From the NCBI GenBank assembly GCA_024138015.1, contig JAMXBB010000011.1:76813897-76877896 (forward strand): 64,000 nucleotides of DNA, read 5' to 3'. This DNA comes from Lumnitzera littorea (lineage: Eukaryota; Streptophyta; Magnoliopsida; Myrtales; Combretaceae). Below, in pieces: positions 60,606 to 64,000 of the stretch (position 1 is its first letter; each line of letters begins with the position of its first letter). A program made the translations under genes and the position numbers. The notes under the pieces are model-generated. The model searched no databases and was not told the DNA's origin. It saw only the letters and a list, made by a program, of their open reading frames with translations.

Positions 60606-61439
60606 CTATACGCGCGTTTGATAAAAAAATGGGGTACGTAAACCGCGCCCCTAGCTCATTGCTCCTATTACATTTTTCAAAAAGGGCCTTGGGCCCTATT
60701 CAATAGACATACGGACTAAGTTTAGCCTAGTCCAATAATTATACACCTATATCTAGTAAAAAAAGAAGTAGCACTTTGTACCTAGTGAAAATCGAACCCT
60801 AAACCTCCAACTAAACCCAATACCAATACTCGAATGCTTATCTGTTAGGCCATTAGTATATATCTTGTCCATATGTACAATTAAACTAGATATATGGATC
60901 AAGTTAGTTTGAACTAGATTTAAATCTAAGCCCGAATTCAACGACCCAACTTCTAAACCTATTTTAAAACTAAAAAATCTACCCTAATAAAATGTTATTT
61001 TTTAAATTCCTTAAAATCTTCTATTTTTCCATTTTTTATAATTTTTTTCAATTTTCTAAATTTTTTCAATTTTTATTTTCTAAACCTCTTATTTTTTAGG
61101 TTTCTTTCTAGATTTCCTATTTTTGATATTTTTCCAAATTTCTTATTTTTTTATGTATTTTCTTATTTTTTTTATTTTTTTTATATTTTCTAAAATTCTT
61201 ATTTTTTTTCTAAATTTCTTCATTTTTTTTAGGTTTTCTTTAATTTCCTTTTTTTTGTGTTTTTTTTTTAATTTAGGACCTATTGAGAAAAGAAAGAAAT
61301 AAAAATAAAGGGGAGCAAAAATTAGGTATTTATAGCTACCCCTCTTTATAAAGAAGCTTAAACAAAACTTTGTCACAAAAACAAAGAGACAATGTTTTTG
61401 CCCATAAGAAGACTTTAAAACAACTAATTAGCTATCCTA

Positions 61440-63395
61440 GAATTAATCTACTAGGGATTATGCGAAGAAATGAAACTTGGTCGTGCTTCTTTAGGCTCAC
61501 TAACCTAGGTGGGAGTATCTCTAAGGGATAAGCCATCCTATGCTGGAATTGATTTAAGGAACCTAGTTGTGCCTCGCTAGGCTCACTAAACTAGGCATAA
61601 GCGTCTCTCGAAGATTAGCAACCTTAATCTAGAATCAATCTAAAACCTAGTTGTACCTCACTAAGCTTACTAACTTAGGTAGGAACGTCTCTCGGGGACT
61701 AACAACCCTAATCTAAGGTTGATCTAAAATCTGGTCATGCCTCACTAAGCTCACTAACTTAGACGGGAGCATCTCTTGAGGACTCGCAACCTTAATTTGG
61801 GATCGATTTAAAACCTAGTCATGCTTAGCTAGGCTCACTAACTTAGGCAGGAAAGTCTCTCGGGGACTAGTAACCCTAAACTAGGATCGATCTAAAACAT
61901 AGTCGTACCTCATTAGGCTTATTAACCTAGGCAAGAGCATATCTCGGGAACTAATAACCCTAAATCGGGATCTAAAGGACCTGGTCGTAGCTCATTAAGC
62001 TCACTAACCTAGGTAGGAGCATCTTTTAAGGACTAGTAACCCTAATCTAGGATTGATCTAAAGGACCTAATCGTACCTCACTAAGCTCACTAACCTAGGT
62101 AAGAGCATCTCTCGAGAATTAGCAACCCGAATCTAAGATTAATCTAAAGGACCTGATCGTGCCTCACTAGACTCACTAACCTAGGAAGAAGTGTCTCTCG
62201 AGGACTAGTAACCCTAATCAGGGATCAATCTAAAGGACCTAATCGTGCCTCGCTAGGCTCACTAACCTAGGCGGGAACGTCTCTCGAGGACTAGCAACCT
62301 TAATCTAGGATCAAGCTAAAGGACCTAATCGTACCTCACTAGGCTCACTATCGTAGGCGGAAGCATCTCTCAAGGACTAACAACCTTAATCTAGGATTGA
62401 TCTAACACCTGGTAGTACCTCACTAGCTCACTAACCTAGGCGAGATCATCTCTCGAGGACTAGTAACCCTAATCTAGGATCAATCTAAAACCTAGTCATG
62501 CCTCACTAGGCTTACTAACTTAGGCGAGAATGTCTCTTAAGGACTAGCAACCCTAATTTAGGATCGATTTAAAGGACCTAATCATGCCTCATTAGGCTCA
62601 CTATATTAGGCAGAAGCATCTCTTAAGGATTAGTAACCCTAATCTGGGATCTATCTAAAACTTTGTCGTGCCTCACTAGGCTCACTAACCTAGGCGAAAG
62701 CATCTCTTAGGAACTAGCAACCTTAATTTGGGATCGATCTAAAGGATCTAGTCATGCCTTACTAACCTAAGTAGGAGCGTCTCTCGAAGACTAGCAACCC
62801 TAATCTAGGATCGATCTAAAGGACTTAATCATACCTCACTAGGCTCACTAACTTAAGTGGGAGCATCTCTCAAGGACTAGCAACCCTAATCTAAGATCGA
62901 TCTAAAACCTAGCCGTGCCTTGCTAGGCTCTCTAACCTAAGCGGGAGCGTCTCTCGAGGACTAGCAACCCTACTTTGGGATCGAACTAAAGGATTGGGTT
63001 GTACCTCACTAGGCTCATTAACCTAGGTGTGAACATCTCTCGAAGATTAGTAACCCTAATCTGGGATCGATCTAAAACTTGTTCATGCCTCACTAAGCTC
63101 ACTAACTTAGGTGACAACATCTCTCACAAACTAACAACCCTAATTTGGTATTGATCTAAAACCTAGTCGTACCTCACTAAGCTCACTAACCTAGGCGAAA
63201 GCGTCTCTTACGGACTAGCAACCCTAATCTAGAATCGATCTAAAACCCGGTCTTGCCTCATTAGGCTCACTAATCTAGGTAGGAATGTCTCTCAAGGACT
63301 AGCAATCCTAATCTAGGATCAATCTAAAGGACCTAGTTGTTTCTCATTAGGTTCACCAACCTAGGCAGGAGTATCTCTCAGGGACTACTAACCAT
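61440..63395. repeat. Tandem array of about 23 copies of an ~85-bp unit
   Basis: The TCTCTCG-type box recurs at about 61510, 61604, 61687, 61770, 61854 and so on to 63373, giving 23 copies at a mean spacing near 84.7 bp. A unit contains, in order, GTGCCTCACTAGG, CTCACTAACCTAGG, CGGGAGCGTCTCTCGAGGA, CTAGCAACCCTAATCTAGG and ATCGATCTAAA, followed by ACC or GGACC. Units differ by point changes and 2-3-bp indels. Every frame of the consensus has stops, so it does not encode a peptide repeat. The arm pair CTAGG...CCTAG could form a small hairpin in each unit. Confidence 0.9.
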
Positions 63396-64000
63396 TTATA
63401 CTAGGAATGATTTCCTTGGGACATACGAAAATGACCCTGACTATTGTGGTCAACTTTTTGAGATGGATTGAAAACTTAGCCACATGGGTTGATGTAGAAA
63501 AAATACTTTCTCTTTCTTTTTTTTTTTCTCTCCTTTTTTTTTCTTTTTTTTTTTTTAGTTTACTAACAGGTAAAGAACCCTTCTTTAATGATTACATGGG
63601 GCCTCTTACGTTTTCTTAGATTTGGATGCCAAGTCACTTGGTAGGCTTTTGGATTTTTAAACACCCTTATTTTTTTAGGAAAGGAAACTCATGACTAATT
63701 TAATCAAAGAAGACTTCCTTGCAAACTCTTAGTCTAGATTACACTTTTGACTATAGCCCCAAAATTATAGTCTATTTTGCATGTGATATGCCTTGATCAG
63801 TCCATTAGGTCTTTTTTTATTTAACATTATGAATTTAGGCTTTTGGTTCAAGGGTTTCAAAAGGAACTAATGAAAAAGCCTATTTTGAAATAAATATTAA
63901 TCCTGAGTGTACAAGTCAAAAACCTTAGAAACAATTATAAATATGCTTGCCTCAGTTTCAAAACAACTTTTATTAAAGATAGACTACTTTTTAAGATCGA
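63396..64000. other. Flank of the tandem array, no gene seen
   Basis: A T-rich tract lies at 63515-63558. The 70-aa ORF at 63407-63619 runs through it and has no recognised domain. The window ends inside unassigned sequence. Confidence 0.6.

Larger units (their letters stand above)
58638..61435 (-). other. LTR-like block interrupting element D, with minus-strand promoter signals
   Basis: It begins TGTCGAGC, directly after ACTAT, where the protease breaks. The GC-richer part (59600-60300) would be the transcribed end of an LTR read on the minus strand. It carries a TATA box (60273-60283), a GA/CT microsatellite and a twin G-box further upstream. No coding domain is present. The right end is not resolved, and the interior of this element may lie beyond the window. 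The minus ORFs at 60753-60941 and 61143-61376 are low-complexity translations. Confidence 0.45.

Noticed and set aside
61440..63395. CRISPR-like or peptide-repeat reading of the ~85-bp array
   Set aside because: Units are head-to-tail with no unique spacers, and all frames of the unit contain stops. It is a plant tandem repeat.
63407..63619. 70-aa plus-strand ORF after the array
   Set aside because: Runs through a poly-T tract giving FFFSLLFFS-type low complexity; no domain.

Overview
The window is nuclear DNA of a flowering plant, most likely a eudicot. It is AT-rich and gene-poor, and nearly everything recognisable is a layered nest of old retrotransposons. The evidence is a Cf-type LRR receptor-like protein (RLP) gene with a pseudogene paralogue, a thaumatin-like gene, plant L1-type LINEs with an RNase H tail, and Ty1/copia and Ty3/gypsy elements of plant type with 5-bp target-site duplications (TSDs). 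The species cannot be named from this window. Intergenic identities below rest on reading and on comparing segments within the window, not on database searches.

Layout. 1-14.5 kb: AT-rich intergenic DNA with one small thaumatin-like gene (4618-5247, minus), an identical 273-bp duplication around a single N (6192-6785), and several diverged tandem duplications. 14.5-26 kb: gypsy debris. It holds a plus-strand gag fragment, a long minus-strand solo LTR (family A, 17115-22243) that itself carries a 2.5-kb insertion, a 5'-truncated LINE tail with poly(A), and a minus-strand gag fragment. 26.1-32.6 kb: an RLP pseudogene split by a copia element (27264-31105) with a perfect GTAAG TSD. The copia element has lost its integrase and most of its RT and carries an LTR-like block of another family. 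35.5-40.4 kb: a nearly full-length but decayed L1-type LINE on the minus strand. 41.06-43.35 kb: the one long ORF, an RLP of 763 aa that lost its last LRRs, membrane anchor and tail. 45-53.3 kb: a decayed plus-strand gypsy pol interrupted twice, in protease by a family-A solo LTR and in RT by a 3.37-kb family-C solo LTR. 53.3-58.6 kb: a minus-strand gypsy pol. 58.6-63.4 kb: an LTR-like block with promoter signals, then an array of about 23 copies of an ~85-bp repeat.

How the parts relate. The two RLP copies are same-strand paralogues about 10 kb apart, as is usual in RLP clusters. The pseudogene keeps the C-terminal region that the long ORF lacks, so the exact segment deleted from the long copy can be read. 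The transposon layers can be ordered in relative time. No operon-like or new multi-gene system was found. The best leads are the anchorless RLP, a dense W-box cluster inside an LTR, the ~85-bp array, and a twin G-box palindrome upstream of a TATA box.
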